From: an uncultured Clostridia bacterium
GTDB lineage: Bacteria; Bacillota; Clostridia; Saccharofermentanales; Saccharofermentanaceae
Direction: 5' to 3'
Assembly (NCBI GenBank): GCA_947303255.1
Contig: CAMYXL010000024.1
Coordinates: 1 to 39,034 of the forward strand
DNA length: 39,034 nt
Position 1 is the stretch's first letter, and the number at the start of each line of letters is the position of its first letter. The notes beneath the pieces are model-generated. The model was not told where the DNA came from, made no database searches, and saw only the letters and a list, made by a program, of their open reading frames with translations. Below are positions 1 through 8,394 of the stretch, in pieces. Both the position numbers and the translations under genes were made by a program.

Positions 1-229
1 CCTGAGCCCAATTCTTGATCTCGTTGACCATCTTACCGTAATCGGCCTTCTGCTCCTTCGGGATCTTGCCCATCTCTTTCATGAGAGATCCGATCTTACC
101 TTCTTTGGAGTCCATGACACTCTTCTTATATTCATAGACACCCTTGGAACTGCTGATCTCTTTCAGATCATTCTCGATCTGACTTCTGATCTCGGATAAC
201 TTCTCGTTCATTTCACTAAGTTCCGCCAT
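1..229 (-). CDS. pheS: Phenylalanine--tRNA ligase alpha subunit, N-terminal part (cut by window edge)
   Basis: The first 76 residues are visible, beginning MAELSEMNEKLSEIRSQIEN. This is the charged, helical tRNA-binding coiled-coil arm that opens PheS, and it is followed by the family-typical stretch 'SLMKEMGKIPKEQKADYGKM'. PheS with PheT charges tRNA-Phe in the cytoplasm. The ATG at 227-229 has an AGGAGG site a few bases upstream. The catalytic class II core lies beyond the window start. Identification does not rest on the short protein alone: the leader is a T-box whose likely specifier codon is UUC (Phe), so the gene is expected to respond to uncharged tRNA-Phe. pheT is probably next but cannot be seen. 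Confidence 0.9.
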   Translation of the reverse strand, partial: MAELSEMNEKLSEIRSQIENDLKEISSSKGVYEYKKSVMDSKEGKIGSLMKEMGKIPKEQKADYGKMVNEIKNWAQ

Positions 230-262
230 GTTTTCCTCCTATTATCGTTCGCCTTTGGAATA

Positions 263-533
263 CAAAAATCCCATGGCAACATGTAAATTGCCATGGGACG
301 AATTCGCTTATATATCGCACCTTCGCGGTACCACCCATGTTCGAAAAGCCTTGCTTTCCGCACTTGTTCGCGCCTTTAATGCTGCGCAGGCATCTGCTTA
401 GCCAGTATAACTGTTTTCACAGAACGCTCCAGTGTTGAAATTCATCCAGATACCCCGTGGATCGTGCTTTCAGCCGGTGACACGACTCTCTTTTCCCTGT
501 CATATAAGGACTACTTACGCACCTTCATTGCTT
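263..533 (-). promoter_or_regulatory. T-box riboswitch (tRNA-Phe sensing) in the pheS leader, with terminator
   Basis: On the minus strand the conserved T-box core GGGTGGTACCGCG lies at about 323-335, followed by a strong terminator. The terminator arms are GTCCCATGGCAA and TTGCCATGGGA at about 265-299, followed by TTTTTG. Upstream are Stem I elements (AGGGAA...AGAGAG) and a likely specifier TTC in 'GGATGAATTTCAACAC' near 435-450. UUC specifies Phe, which matches the downstream pheS. In the known mechanism uncharged tRNA pairs with the T-box bulge and prevents termination. The core and terminator are seen directly; the specifier assignment is by position and is less certain. A TTCGAAAA element (340-347) sits next to the antiterminator. 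Confidence 0.93.
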
Positions 534-539
534 TTATGG

Positions 540-568
540 ATTGTACATATGCCGTTGTTAAAAGTCAA
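540..568 (-). promoter_or_regulatory. Promoter of the pheS T-box leader
   Basis: Read on the minus strand, TTGACT is followed after exactly 17 bases by TACAAT. This is a good sigma-A type promoter placed just upstream of the T-box Stem I. It lies immediately beyond the 3' end of the MBL hydrolase gene, so pheS probably has its own transcript. The start point would be near 533. Confidence 0.75.
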
Positions 569-590
569 GCAGACAGTGTTTTCGAGAAAA

Positions 591-1208
591 TTACAAAGAA
601 AGATACGGATTATAGCGCTTCTCAATGTCTATCTTTGAGGAACCTCCGTGGCCCGGATAGATAGTTATATCATCATCCATATCCTTAAATATCTTGAGGG
701 ACGACAGCAATGTCCTGGTGTCACCGCCCGGAAGATCAGACCTTCCGACAGAACCTTCAAACAGCGTATCTCCGGTAAACATGACCTTATCCTCTTCGAA
801 AAGGATACATACCGAACCAGGTGTATGACCCGGAGTCTTTATTATCTTTATGCTCGAAAACACGCTCACAACAAGACTTTCGCCAAGATCACACGTATCG
901 GAAGAAAGCTTCATGGATTCACCAAAACCACGTGAGCAATTAAGAGTTGCATCAGTAAGAAACTCCTTATCCGCATCAGAAAGATAAGCCTTGGCGCCTG
1001 TCGAGCTGACCCATTCATCAAGACAAGCACAGTGATCATAATGAGCATGAGTAAGAATTATCGCATCGATACTGATGTTCATGAGCTTACTTCTGACCAA
1101 AGGGAATTCAGGAGATACTGAAGGATCGATGATGATCGCGTGTTCACCCGATTTTACGGCATACATATTGGAGCCAAGCGGCCCATAAGGAAAAACAATA
1201 ACGTCCAT
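591..1208 (-). CDS. MBL-fold metallo-hydrolase (glyoxalase II-like)
   Basis: A protein of 205 residues when read from the ATG at 1206-1208. The metallo-beta-lactamase signature HAHYDH is at about residues 54-59. It is followed by 'TPGHTPGS', 'FTGDTLFEGSVGRSDLPGGD' and a final 'YPGHG', so the metal-binding His and Asp residues are all present. Proteins of this size and architecture hydrolyse thioesters such as S-lactoylglutathione-like compounds, but the true substrate cannot be read from sequence. A longer open frame starts at 1232, but MDVIVFPYGPLGSN is the usual family N-terminus and its ATG follows the upstream stop by 8 bases. It sits directly after a methylglyoxal-synthase-like gene, which hints at, but does not prove, a methylglyoxal link. 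Confidence 0.85.
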   Translation of the reverse strand: MDVIVFPYGPLGSNMYAVKSGEHAIIIDPSVSPEFPLVRSKLMNISIDAIILTHAHYDHCACLDEWVSSTGAKAYLSDADKEFLTDATLNCSRGFGESMKLSSDTCDLGESLVVSVFSSIKIIKTPGHTPGSVCILFEEDKVMFTGDTLFEGSVGRSDLPGGDTRTLLSSLKIFKDMDDDITIYPGHGGSSKIDIEKRYNPYLSL

Positions 1209-1216
1209 AGAGATGA

Positions 1217-1609
1217 TCAGCCCTTGATCCATTCACGCCAGTCGAGGTCACCGCGGTCGATAGCAAGGATCAAAGTCTCTGCCGTAGCGATATTCGTGGC
1301 ATATGGAATATTGTTCAGGTCGCAGACCTTCAAAAGCTCAGTTGTGCTGTGCAAAGGATCATTACGGCCGTCACGGATATAGATTACACAGTCGATCTCA
1401 TTATATTCTGCTCTGGAAGCAAGCTGCTCAAAACCGCTCTCATAATCAACTGAAAGACCTGATACTTCGAGGTCTACAGCACTTTTAAGAAGCTTGCCTG
1501 TGTTATAAACGGAAATCAACTGATGCTTGGACAGCAAGGGGCGATATGCAATACAAAAGTTAACGAGCAACTCATTTTTACTGTTATCAGCCATCAGAAC
1601 AATCTTCAT
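1217..1609 (-). CDS. Methylglyoxal synthase-like protein lacking key catalytic Asp residues
   Basis: A 130-residue single-domain protein with the MGS-like fold pattern: the start MKIVLMAD, 'FCIAYRPLLSKH', phosphate-loop remnant 'YNTGKLL' (35-41) and 'NIPYATNIATAETLI' near the C terminus. True methylglyoxal synthases convert dihydroxyacetone phosphate to methylglyoxal and carry the GPLGGDQQ motif with the catalytic Asp. Here that segment reads SVDYESGFEQ (53-62) with no Asp at the expected place. The HDPD segment has become HSTT (87-90). The RD pair (79-80) and His87 remain. Gene order after pbp2 matches the clostridial mreBCD-pbp2-mgsA arrangement. It may have a changed substrate or be a ligand sensor. 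The SD is AAGGGGGA before the ATG. Confidence 0.75.
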   Translation of the reverse strand: MKIVLMADNSKNELLVNFCIAYRPLLSKHQLISVYNTGKLLKSAVDLEVSGLSVDYESGFEQLASRAEYNEIDCVIYIRDGRNDPLHSTTELLKVCDLNNIPYATNIATAETLILAIDRGDLDWREWIKG

Positions 1610-1642
1610 GGCGGAAGTCCCCCTTGTTACAAAACTAATATC

Positions 1643-1671
1643 ATTTTACGCAAAATAATATAATTTAGCAA
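1643..1671 (-). promoter_or_regulatory. Candidate promoter for the mgsA-like/MBL gene pair
   Basis: On the minus strand TTGCTA is separated by 17 bases from TAAAAT in the 78-base gap after pbp2. No terminator is visible in this gap, so the pair could be read both from this promoter and by run-through from pbp2. The same -35 hexamer TTGCTA occurs in the ruvC promoter. Confidence 0.5.
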
Positions 1672-1687
1672 CAAATAATTGAAGTAA

Positions 1688-4048
1688 TTATCCCTCAGTG
1701 GTGATGACCTCATCTTCTTCATAGCGAGTTTCAGGCAAAGCCAGATCAACTGAATCACCGGTTACAGGCACAGTATCTGTGACAGTAGGATCACCTGTAA
1801 GAGGAACGCCGAAATAAGCAGCCAGGAGCTTTTTCGCGATGATGGATGTGGAATTACCCCACTCACCTCTCTCTACAACGAGAGCGATGGCGATCTCAGG
1901 ATCATCAGCAGGAGCATAACAAACGAAAAGACCGTTGGAATACTCCATTCTTATATCCTCAAAACCTGTCTCAGCAGTACCGGTCTTACAACAGATCGAG
2001 ATCGGGAAATCTGCGAGGGATTCCTGCGCTGTTCCTTCCCAATCGTTTGTACCTGTTACAACACATCGCATAGCAAAACGAACTGCATCAAGGTTGCTCT
2101 GATCGACTTCAAGCGGGATCGAAGGCTTTTGACCTTCATAAAGAATCGTGCCGTCAGGAGCTACAACGTTATTGATAACATAAGGAGTTACAAGCTCTCC
2201 TGTAGCAATTGCACTTGTGTATCTGCAAAGCTGAAGGATCGTAAAACAGTTATCGAACTGTCCGATGGCAGACTGAGCAGTATCAGCCGGGAACCATGTT
2301 CTGTCATACTCGGATTCATGAAGAAGTCTTTTAGTCTCACGGCTCGCTCTTACACCAACGTCCTCACCAGGAAGGTCGATTCCGGTATATTCGCCGAGAC
2401 CTAATTTCTCACCCATCGCATCAATATTATCGATACCGGTATCTACACCAAGTCTCATGAAGTAGATATTACAGGATGTAGCTATGGCACTGTTAAGATC
2501 CAAAGCTCCGTGACCTGTATCAGGATACTCGAGACATTTAAATGTCCAACCGCCAATATCGATAGGAGATTCACATTTTACCCAGGATGAGTTAGGAGTT
2601 ATAACGCCTGCCTCAAGGCCTGCGAGAGCCGTACACATCTTAAATGTTGAACCTGGTGCATATCTGGACATGATAGCTCTGTTCCACAAAGGCATGTCTT
2701 CACTGGTCATCTCTTCGTATTCGCCGATACCGAGATAATACTTGATCTGAACTTCTGCCTGCTTATCTCCTGACATAGCAAGTACAAAGTCATTAGGGTC
2801 ATAGTTAGGATATGATCCCATGGCAAGAACGGCACCGGTCTTACAGTTCATGACAACAAAAGCACCTGCGTTAGCTGTCTTATAGCCGGTCTGCCTTTTC
2901 TGTTCATCGATCTTAGCATCTTCGATAAACTGCTTAAGAGCTTCGATACCGACTTTCTGAAGATTGGAATCAATAGTCAGGTTAACAGTTGCTCCTGCAA
3001 CAGGGTTCTCACCATATGTATACGGGAAAAACATGGCATCTGCACCGTCTTCAGTCCATGTTGAATAAGTCGCGATTCCTGCCTGACCGTGAAGATATCT
3101 TTCCATCTGAGATTCAACACCGGATTGTCCGACAATATCATTGGCCTGATATCCGAACTTACTTAAGCTCGCCAATGATTCCTGGGAGATATTTCCGACA
3201 TAACCTACAACATGGCATGACAATTGTGCCTGCGGAGTATAGACACGTCTATAGTCCTCAACACCGATAAGTCCCATGAAATGGTAATTCTGCTCGTTAA
3301 GATATCTGATAAGCTCATCCGGAACATCAGTTGCGATCTGAACAGGAGTACCGTTCTGGAACGCCCAATAATCCTGGAAGATCTGATATCTGATCCTGAT
3401 TATCCTGAATGCCTCATCTTCGCTAAGCTGAGGATCGATATTAAAAAGATATCTCAGATACAGGAAAAAGACCTGAGGATCAGTCTTTACATAGTTATCA
3501 GAGTAAGTAACGATGATTCCCTGCGCACTCTCATCAAGATCAAAAAGGTTCCTGTTCGTCTGCCAGAGCCTTATCTTGTCCTCAGGCTGAAGGAATTCAA
3601 ACGGTCCTATCTTAAAATAATCATCAAGGCCGCTTACAGAGATACAGTTATAGTCATCAAACAGGTAACTGAGCTCAAGACACATTGCATTAAGGTCTTC
3701 ATCAGACATACCTGCATCAGATATCAAAAGTGAGTTAACTTTTTCGGATGTAGCCAGAACAACTCCGTTGGCATCAAGGATATCACCTCTCGGAGCACTT
3801 ACCGTAAACATCTTCTGAAGTCCCTTAGTAGATGAAGAAATGGTCTTCTGGTAACCTGAGAACTGCAATGCTGCGGTCATGTATAAGATGATCACGCCCA
3901 TTACGCAGAAAGCAAAAGCCAGTACAAAGTATCTGTTTGAAAGGAATGTCAAAAACCTTTTGAGGAGACTGTCATCATTGATCTTCTGTTGATCTCGTTT
4001 GTCTTCATCGAAAACATACATGCCGTCATCTTTCAGATTGTTAGCCAT
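1688..4048 (-). CDS. mrdA: Penicillin-binding protein 2, elongasome transpeptidase
   Basis: 786 residues. A single membrane anchor at about 40-60 follows a short cytoplasmic tail. Next come the PBP dimerisation/pedestal domain ('SAPRGDILDANG' at 84-95) and the transpeptidase domain. All three catalytic motifs are present: SxxK as STFK (467-470), SxN as SCN (525-527) and KTG (688-690). The enzyme cross-links lateral-wall peptidoglycan with RodA and the Mre complex. The C-terminal tail beyond the transpeptidase is acidic (ends ETRYEEDEVITTEG). Its start overlaps the mreD stop by 16 bases and has an AGGGGG SD, consistent with a coupled mreC-mreD-mrdA operon. rodA is not beside it. The protein is long for the family because of a large pedestal domain (about residues 110-300). 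Confidence 0.94.
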   Translation of the reverse strand: MANNLKDDGMYVFDEDKRDQQKINDDSLLKRFLTFLSNRYFVLAFAFCVMGVIILYMTAALQFSGYQKTISSSTKGLQKMFTVSAPRGDILDANGVVLATSEKVNSLLISDAGMSDEDLNAMCLELSYLFDDYNCISVSGLDDYFKIGPFEFLQPEDKIRLWQTNRNLFDLDESAQGIIVTYSDNYVKTDPQVFFLYLRYLFNIDPQLSEDEAFRIIRIRYQIFQDYWAFQNGTPVQIATDVPDELIRYLNEQNYHFMGLIGVEDYRRVYTPQAQLSCHVVGYVGNISQESLASLSKFGYQANDIVGQSGVESQMERYLHGQAGIATYSTWTEDGADAMFFPYTYGENPVAGATVNLTIDSNLQKVGIEALKQFIEDAKIDEQKRQTGYKTANAGAFVVMNCKTGAVLAMGSYPNYDPNDFVLAMSGDKQAEVQIKYYLGIGEYEEMTSEDMPLWNRAIMSRYAPGSTFKMCTALAGLEAGVITPNSSWVKCESPIDIGGWTFKCLEYPDTGHGALDLNSAIATSCNIYFMRLGVDTGIDNIDAMGEKLGLGEYTGIDLPGEDVGVRASRETKRLLHESEYDRTWFPADTAQSAIGQFDNCFTILQLCRYTSAIATGELVTPYVINNVVAPDGTILYEGQKPSIPLEVDQSNLDAVRFAMRCVVTGTNDWEGTAQESLADFPISICCKTGTAETGFEDIRMEYSNGLFVCYAPADDPEIAIALVVERGEWGNSTSIIAKKLLAAYFGVPLTGDPTVTDTVPVTGDSVDLALPETRYEEDEVITTEG

Positions 4049-4653
4049 GAAGAATCAGCCCCCTTTCCCTCTTGAGCGCGAAGCATCGGATTTTGTCCTT
4101 TTTTATATGGTCCGACAAATCTCAAGAGTAAGTATATAGGAATCGCAGCAAGAATATTCAGGAAAATCTGAGTAAAGATGGAATCAATAAAAAGTTCCTT
4201 AGCTGACAAGTGATAGAGTGTTTTCGAGAATATCCTTGTCCAGATAAAGATAATACCGTGTCCGAATATCTTATAAAGTGCGGTTACACTGATAAGCGTA
4301 AGGAGCGCAAAGGCAGGCTTTCTCTTGATCTTGACCGTAAAAACGGAAGCAGAAAAGACTGCCACGGAAAACAAAAGGAATGCGCCGATACCGACTGAAG
4401 AAACCACAGAACCGTTAAGACCGAGAATAGCAGGAGCCGTAAAACAATCTCTGAGGATTCCTACGATAAGACCGATAATAATACCGTCCTTAAGGCCAAA
4501 CATATAGGCAACAAGCACTACAAATACAAACATCAGGTCTGCGATCTGCCCGTTAAGTGATAACTTATCCGGAAACGAAACCTGAAAGCATGTAAGGAAC
4601 AGAATATAAGCTGAATAAATCGCTATCTTACGGATCAGTTCAACCTTGTTCAT
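4033..4653 (-). CDS. mreD: Rod shape-determining protein MreD
   Basis: 206 residues, starting MNKVELIRKI at the ATG 4651-4653, which overlaps the mreC stop by 14 bases. An open frame continues upstream to 4740, but those codons lie inside mreC and give a basic, non-membrane extension, so the internal ATG is preferred. The protein is almost entirely hydrophobic with about five to six membrane segments. It has the MreD-like pattern 'GQIADLMFVFVVLVAYMFGL' then 'GLIVGILRDCF'. MreD is a membrane component that bridges MreB/MreC and the wall synthases. Position between mreC and mrdA makes the call secure. Confidence 0.9.
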   Translation of the reverse strand: MNKVELIRKIAIYSAYILFLTCFQVSFPDKLSLNGQIADLMFVFVVLVAYMFGLKDGIIIGLIVGILRDCFTAPAILGLNGSVVSSVGIGAFLLFSVAVFSASVFTVKIKRKPAFALLTLISVTALYKIFGHGIIFIWTRIFSKTLYHLSAKELFIDSIFTQIFLNILAAIPIYLLLRFVGPYKKGQNPMLRAQEGKGADSSWLTI

Positions 4654-5542
4654 CGGCAGTTGAAGTCTCACCTGTTTCTTCCGTGGAGACCTCTTCCTCC
4701 TTCTCGTAAGGTACCATGATGAACACATCCTTAAGATCATCTATCTGCGCATAAGGCCTTAAAGTCGCCTTAATATTCAAAGGATCAGAATAATCAACTT
4801 CTTCGATCGTACCGATCGGAATACCCTGAGGGAAAAGACCACCGTCACCTGAAGTAACGATCTCATCACCTGGTTCAAGTACAACGTCCTCATCAATACC
4901 AGTAACTAAACAAAGTCCCTGACGCTTAAGGGATGCATCACCTGAAATGATGATGACTGCGCCGTTGACTTCGTTAACTTTTCCGTTTACGGTAAATCCT
5001 TCGTGAAGAAGCGGAAGAACCTTACTGTCGTTATTGTTTGTCTCAATAACACGACCGATAAGGTTTGACTGGGTATCAACAACCGCATACGAATTCTTGC
5101 CGGTAAGTTCGAGTCCGTCGTCCTTACCTGCATCTATTCTGATTACACTGAACCACTCATCTGCTTCACGGGATAAAACGGAAGATCCGAAGATATCATA
5201 ATCACTGAAGGTATCCTTGATATGAAAAGCATCCTTAAGCTCCTCATATCTGATGATAGCTTCTTCACCCTGCTGAACTTCATGCTGGAGTCTGGCGATT
5301 TCTTCGCTCAACTCCTCATTTCTCTTTCTGATGGCAACACCGTCAGTTATGGCAGCCCAATAATCGTCAACCTTAGTTCCAAAACCTTTGATTCCGCTTT
5401 GGATAGGGTTGGCGACTGCACGAAGAGGTGTCAGCACCTTATCAAGAGGGCTGTTAGGGATTGCTCCGAGGATAATTATCGCAACAAGAAATACTGCCAC
5501 TAAGGCAATGATAAACCATTTATTAGCAAACAGTCTTCGCAC
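4640..5542 (-). CDS. mreC: Rod shape-determining protein MreC
   Basis: 300 residues. One N-terminal membrane helix (about 8-28) is followed by a predicted coiled coil (about 70-110, 'RKRNEELSEEIARLQHEV') and the two-barrel extracellular domain ('GKDDGLELTGKNSYAVVD...LIGRVIE', 'VTSGDGGLFPQGIPIGTI'). MreC organises the elongasome on the outer face of the membrane. The start is a GTG (5540-5542) with a strong AAAGGGGAG SD. The C terminus is a low-complexity acidic Glu/Thr tail. mreB is not upstream; a SEC-C protein gene is, 23 bases away. Confidence 0.93.
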   Translation of the reverse strand: MRRLFANKWFIIALVAVFLVAIIILGAIPNSPLDKVLTPLRAVANPIQSGIKGFGTKVDDYWAAITDGVAIRKRNEELSEEIARLQHEVQQGEEAIIRYEELKDAFHIKDTFSDYDIFGSSVLSREADEWFSVIRIDAGKDDGLELTGKNSYAVVDTQSNLIGRVIETNNNDSKVLPLLHEGFTVNGKVNEVNGAVIIISGDASLKRQGLCLVTGIDEDVVLEPGDEIVTSGDGGLFPQGIPIGTIEEVDYSDPLNIKATLRPYAQIDDLKDVFIMVPYEKEEEVSTEETGETSTADEQG

Positions 5543-5565
5543 GATAACTCCCCTTTATAAAGAGC

Positions 5566-6084
5566 TTAAGCGTTCTTGCCGCAGCACTTCTTATATTTCT
5601 TACCAGAACCGCATGGACATGGGTCATTACGGCCGATCTTCTCAGAACGAACAGTATTAGCTTCTCTGTACTCGAAAGAGATCTTGTCTCTCTGCTCAAC
5701 CGTAAGAACATTGCTCCAGGATGGAAGCTTGTAAAGCCACTCAGCCTTAGCATCTCTCATGTTGTAATAAAGCTTCTCAAAATCGATATCCAAAGCGATA
5801 TCTGTGTCATCTTCAACATTCTCAACATCAATGTCCTTGTTAAGGCTTGTCTTGATACCGTCGAGGAAGCCTACGAAGATATCCATGTTGGACTTACCGA
5901 AGTTAAGCTTCTCACAAAGCTCAGAAGCCTTACCTGTTACAAGACCCTGATACTCAGGATAAGCCTTGAGGATCGCATCGTAAGCGTTCTTCTCAAGAAC
6001 GAAGTAAAGATTCATATATTGTGTATATTTCTGCTGATCTGTCTCTTTCTCAGATCTCTCAATCCATGTCTCGTAATAACTCAT
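5566..6084 (-). CDS. SEC-C motif protein of unknown role
   Basis: 172 residues with a mainly helical, acidic body and a C-terminal SEC-C zinc motif, '[18 protein letters not shown]', giving the CxC...CC ligand set. In SecA the same motif binds zinc and contacts SecB or ribosomes. Stand-alone SEC-C proteins are common and mostly uncharacterised. The body (residues 1-150) matches no family I can name. The ATG has a GGAGG SD. It lies 18 bases after icd and 23 bases before mreC, so it is probably co-transcribed with them. A role in cell-wall elongation is not shown by sequence. Confidence 0.8.
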   Translation of the reverse strand: MSYYETWIERSEKETDQQKYTQYMNLYFVLEKNAYDAILKAYPEYQGLVTGKASELCEKLNFGKSNMDIFVGFLDGIKTSLNKDIDVENVEDDTDIALDIDFEKLYYNMRDAKAEWLYKLPSWSNVLTVEQRDKISFEYREANTVRSEKIGRNDPCPCGSGKKYKKCCGKNA

Positions 6085-6102
6085 AATTAATTCCTCCGTA
6101 TA

Positions 6103-7299
6103 TTAAAGCTTGGAAGCAACTGCCTTAAGGAAGTCTTCCGTATTAACGACATTCTTTACCGGAATATCGATAAGATTCTTAAGATCGCCTGTTATTGTGC
6201 CCTCTTCGATAGTCTCGATGGAAACCTTCTCGAGCTTATCAGCAAAAGCCTCAAGATCAGCAAGACCGTCAAGCTGAGCTCTCTTACGAAGAGCACCGGT
6301 CCATGCGAACAATGTAGCCATAGGGTTAGTTGATGTAGCTTCACCCTTAAGATACTTGTAGTAGTGTCTTGTAACTGTACCGTGAGCAGCCTCGTACTCG
6401 TACTTACCGTCAGGTGAAACGAGAACGGATGTCATCATAGCAAGAGAACCGTTAGCGGATGCGAGCATATCACTCATTACGTCACCGTCATAGTTCTTAC
6501 AAGCCCAGAGGATTCCGCCTTCGCACTTCATGATACGTGCAACTGCATCATCGATAAGTGTGTAGAAGTATTCGATACCGGCTGCTTCGAACTTATCCTT
6601 GAACTCATTCTCGAAGATCTCAGCGAAGATATCCTTAAATCTGTGATCATATGTCTTAGAGATAGTATCCTTTGTTGCAAACCACAGGGACTGCTTTGTA
6701 TCAAGTGCATATGTAAAACAGGAGCGAGCAAATGCTGAAATGGACTTGTCGGTATTATGCATTCCCAAAACAACACCGGAATCCTTGAAGTTGAAGATCT
6801 CCTGCTTCTTTGTGCTTCCGTCAGGATATGTAACAAGAAGCTCAACCTTAGCTGCACCGTCGATCTTCATCTCGGAATCTCTATATACATCACCGTATGC
6901 ATGACGAGCGATAGTGATAGGCTTCTTCCATGTGGAAACAAGAGGATCAATACCTTTTACCATGATAGGTGATCTGAATACTGTACCGTCAAGGATGGCA
7001 CGGATAGTTCCGTTAGGGCTCTTCCACATCTGCTTAAGGTCGTATTCTTCCATACGCTGAGCATTTGGAGTGATAGTAGCGCACTTAACTGCTACTCCGA
7101 GTTCCTTAGTCCTGTTAGCTGAATCTATAGTAACCTGATCGTCTGTAGCATTTCTGTTTACGAGACCCAAGTCAAAGTACTCTGTCTTAAGGTCTACGAA
7201 AGGAAGGATAACGATATCCTTTATCTGCTTCCAGATGATCCTTGTCATCTCATCGCCGTCCATCTCAACAAGCGGCGTAGTCATTTTTATCTTATCCAA
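6103..7299 (-). CDS. icd: Isocitrate dehydrogenase (NADP+), eukaryotic-type
   Basis: 398 residues matching the cytosolic/mitochondrial-type NADP-IDH rather than the E. coli type. It begins '[17 protein letters not shown]' and contains '[19 protein letters not shown]' and '[20 protein letters not shown]'. The HGTVTRH segment holds the Arg-His pair that favours NADP. The enzyme oxidises isocitrate to 2-oxoglutarate, supplying glutamate carbon and NADPH. The start is a TTG (7297-7299): GGAGGAG is 6 bases upstream of it, whereas the next ATG (7284) is too far away, and the TTG start gives the usual family N-terminus. Full length, no missing key residue seen. Confidence 0.93.
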   Translation of the reverse strand: MDKIKMTTPLVEMDGDEMTRIIWKQIKDIVILPFVDLKTEYFDLGLVNRNATDDQVTIDSANRTKELGVAVKCATITPNAQRMEEYDLKQMWKSPNGTIRAILDGTVFRSPIMVKGIDPLVSTWKKPITIARHAYGDVYRDSEMKIDGAAKVELLVTYPDGSTKKQEIFNFKDSGVVLGMHNTDKSISAFARSCFTYALDTKQSLWFATKDTISKTYDHRFKDIFAEIFENEFKDKFEAAGIEYFYTLIDDAVARIMKCEGGILWACKNYDGDVMSDMLASANGSLAMMTSVLVSPDGKYEYEAAHGTVTRHYYKYLKGEATSTNPMATLFAWTGALRKRAQLDGLADLEAFADKLEKVSIETIEEGTITGDLKNLIDIPVKNVVNTEDFLKAVASKL

Positions 7300-7335
7300 T
7301 GTTTGCTCCTCCGTGATTAACTGTTTAACTAATGT

Positions 7336-7364
7336 ATTTTAAGTTAAGTGTATTGATTTATCAA
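7336..7364 (-). promoter_or_regulatory. Promoter of icd (and probably the SEC-C/mre operon)
   Basis: Minus-strand TTGATA, 17-base spacer, TAAAAT. The -35 box overlaps the last codons of holA. Downstream genes are tightly spaced as far as pbp2, so this promoter may drive the whole run. Confidence 0.65.
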
Positions 7365-8392
7365 GTCAGACTCTTACAGGCCAGCACCAGTATGATCTCC
7401 AGGGATTGCCTTCCGTCCATCTTACCGAGTCTTCCCTCATATTCGGTCTTGGCACATACTGACAAGAGGTACAAAAGTTTCTCCATCTCGAACTTAGGAG
7501 CCTGCTTTGCAAGTTTTTTGGCTGTATAAGGCTTTGCTCCAAGCCTTTCAACGATCTTTGACTCAGTCTTAAGTTCCTTGGCACAGATCAACTGTCTGAT
7601 ATGGTTTGCAAGACTATACTTGATTCGCTCAACAGGTTCCTTCTGGTTAAGCATGTTATCAAGAGTAAGGAGCACCTTCGAACAGTTGCCCTCGCTGATA
7701 CCATCCAAGATATCGAATATTCTTCCGGAAATATCAGGAGCACACAAAGTATCGATAACGTTATAGTCGACGTGAGTGATACCTTTTTCCCTGCAGTAGA
7801 GAACGATCTTAGTAACTTCTGAAGCTATCGCTCTCATGGACTTGTCGGTCCTGTTGATAAGACTGTCGCTGGCGTCATTATCTATCGTGATATTGCTCCT
7901 TCTCAGGTTTGTACGGAGCTTTTCTTCAATATCATATTCCTTAAGGATAGGACAATCACAGCAATACCCGTTCTTCTCGAAAACACCAAACAACTGCTTT
8001 TTCCTCTTATCGATCTTATCGTCCCAGAAAATGAGCAAAGTAGTATCAGGAATAGTAGCTACAAACTCAGTGAATGTGTCAGCCAGATCTTTTTTAGGGT
8101 CAGCAGCTGAGAAAATACCTGAGTTACGGACAACAACGATCCTTTTTTCCGACATCCACGGCGGAAGCATTACATTCTCATCGATCTTATCAAGATCAAA
8201 GCCCTTGGATTCAAAGTTGATCTTAACGAAATCCATCTGCTCGGAGCCTTCTGCCAGATACTGTTTCTTGATGGCATTTACGGCATACTCACAGTAGTAA
8301 TCTTCTTCGCCCGAGAGCAAAAGAAGACTATTCAGCTTTTTCTCACTGATCAAAGACTTGAGATTATCGAAACTTACGATATGCGAAGCCAT
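7361..8392 (-). CDS. holA: DNA polymerase III subunit delta
   Basis: 343 residues, the usual size. The N-terminal domain opens 'LLLLSGEEDYYCEYAVNAIK', the family pattern in which HolA keeps an altered nucleotide-binding loop. Next are 'WMSEKRIVVVRNSGIF' and the C-terminal helical collar domain ('AKQAPKFEMEKLLYLLSVCAKTEYEGR'). HolA opens the beta clamp as part of the clamp loader. The ATG lies 2 bases after the comEC stop, and its SD (AAGGAG) overlaps the comEC stop region. The comEC-holA order is common in Bacillota. Confidence 0.93.
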   Translation of the reverse strand: MASHIVSFDNLKSLISEKKLNSLLLLSGEEDYYCEYAVNAIKKQYLAEGSEQMDFVKINFESKGFDLDKIDENVMLPPWMSEKRIVVVRNSGIFSAADPKKDLADTFTEFVATIPDTTLLIFWDDKIDKRKKQLFGVFEKNGYCCDCPILKEYDIEEKLRTNLRRSNITIDNDASDSLINRTDKSMRAIASEVTKIVLYCREKGITHVDYNVIDTLCAPDISGRIFDILDGISEGNCSKVLLTLDNMLNQKEPVERIKYSLANHIRQLICAKELKTESKIVERLGAKPYTAKKLAKQAPKFEMEKLLYLLSVCAKTEYEGRLGKMDGRQSLEIILVLACKSLT

Positions 8393-8394
8393 TA

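Noticed and set aside
432..664. Short plus-strand open frames at the pheS leader
   Set aside because: They overlap the T-box RNA and its promoter on the other strand and have no SD or recognisable sequence.
7601..8297. Long plus-strand frames opposite holA (and similar frames opposite dapB, pbp2 and trmFO)
   Set aside because: They are antisense shadows of conserved minus-strand genes, with no SD and no recognisable protein sequence.
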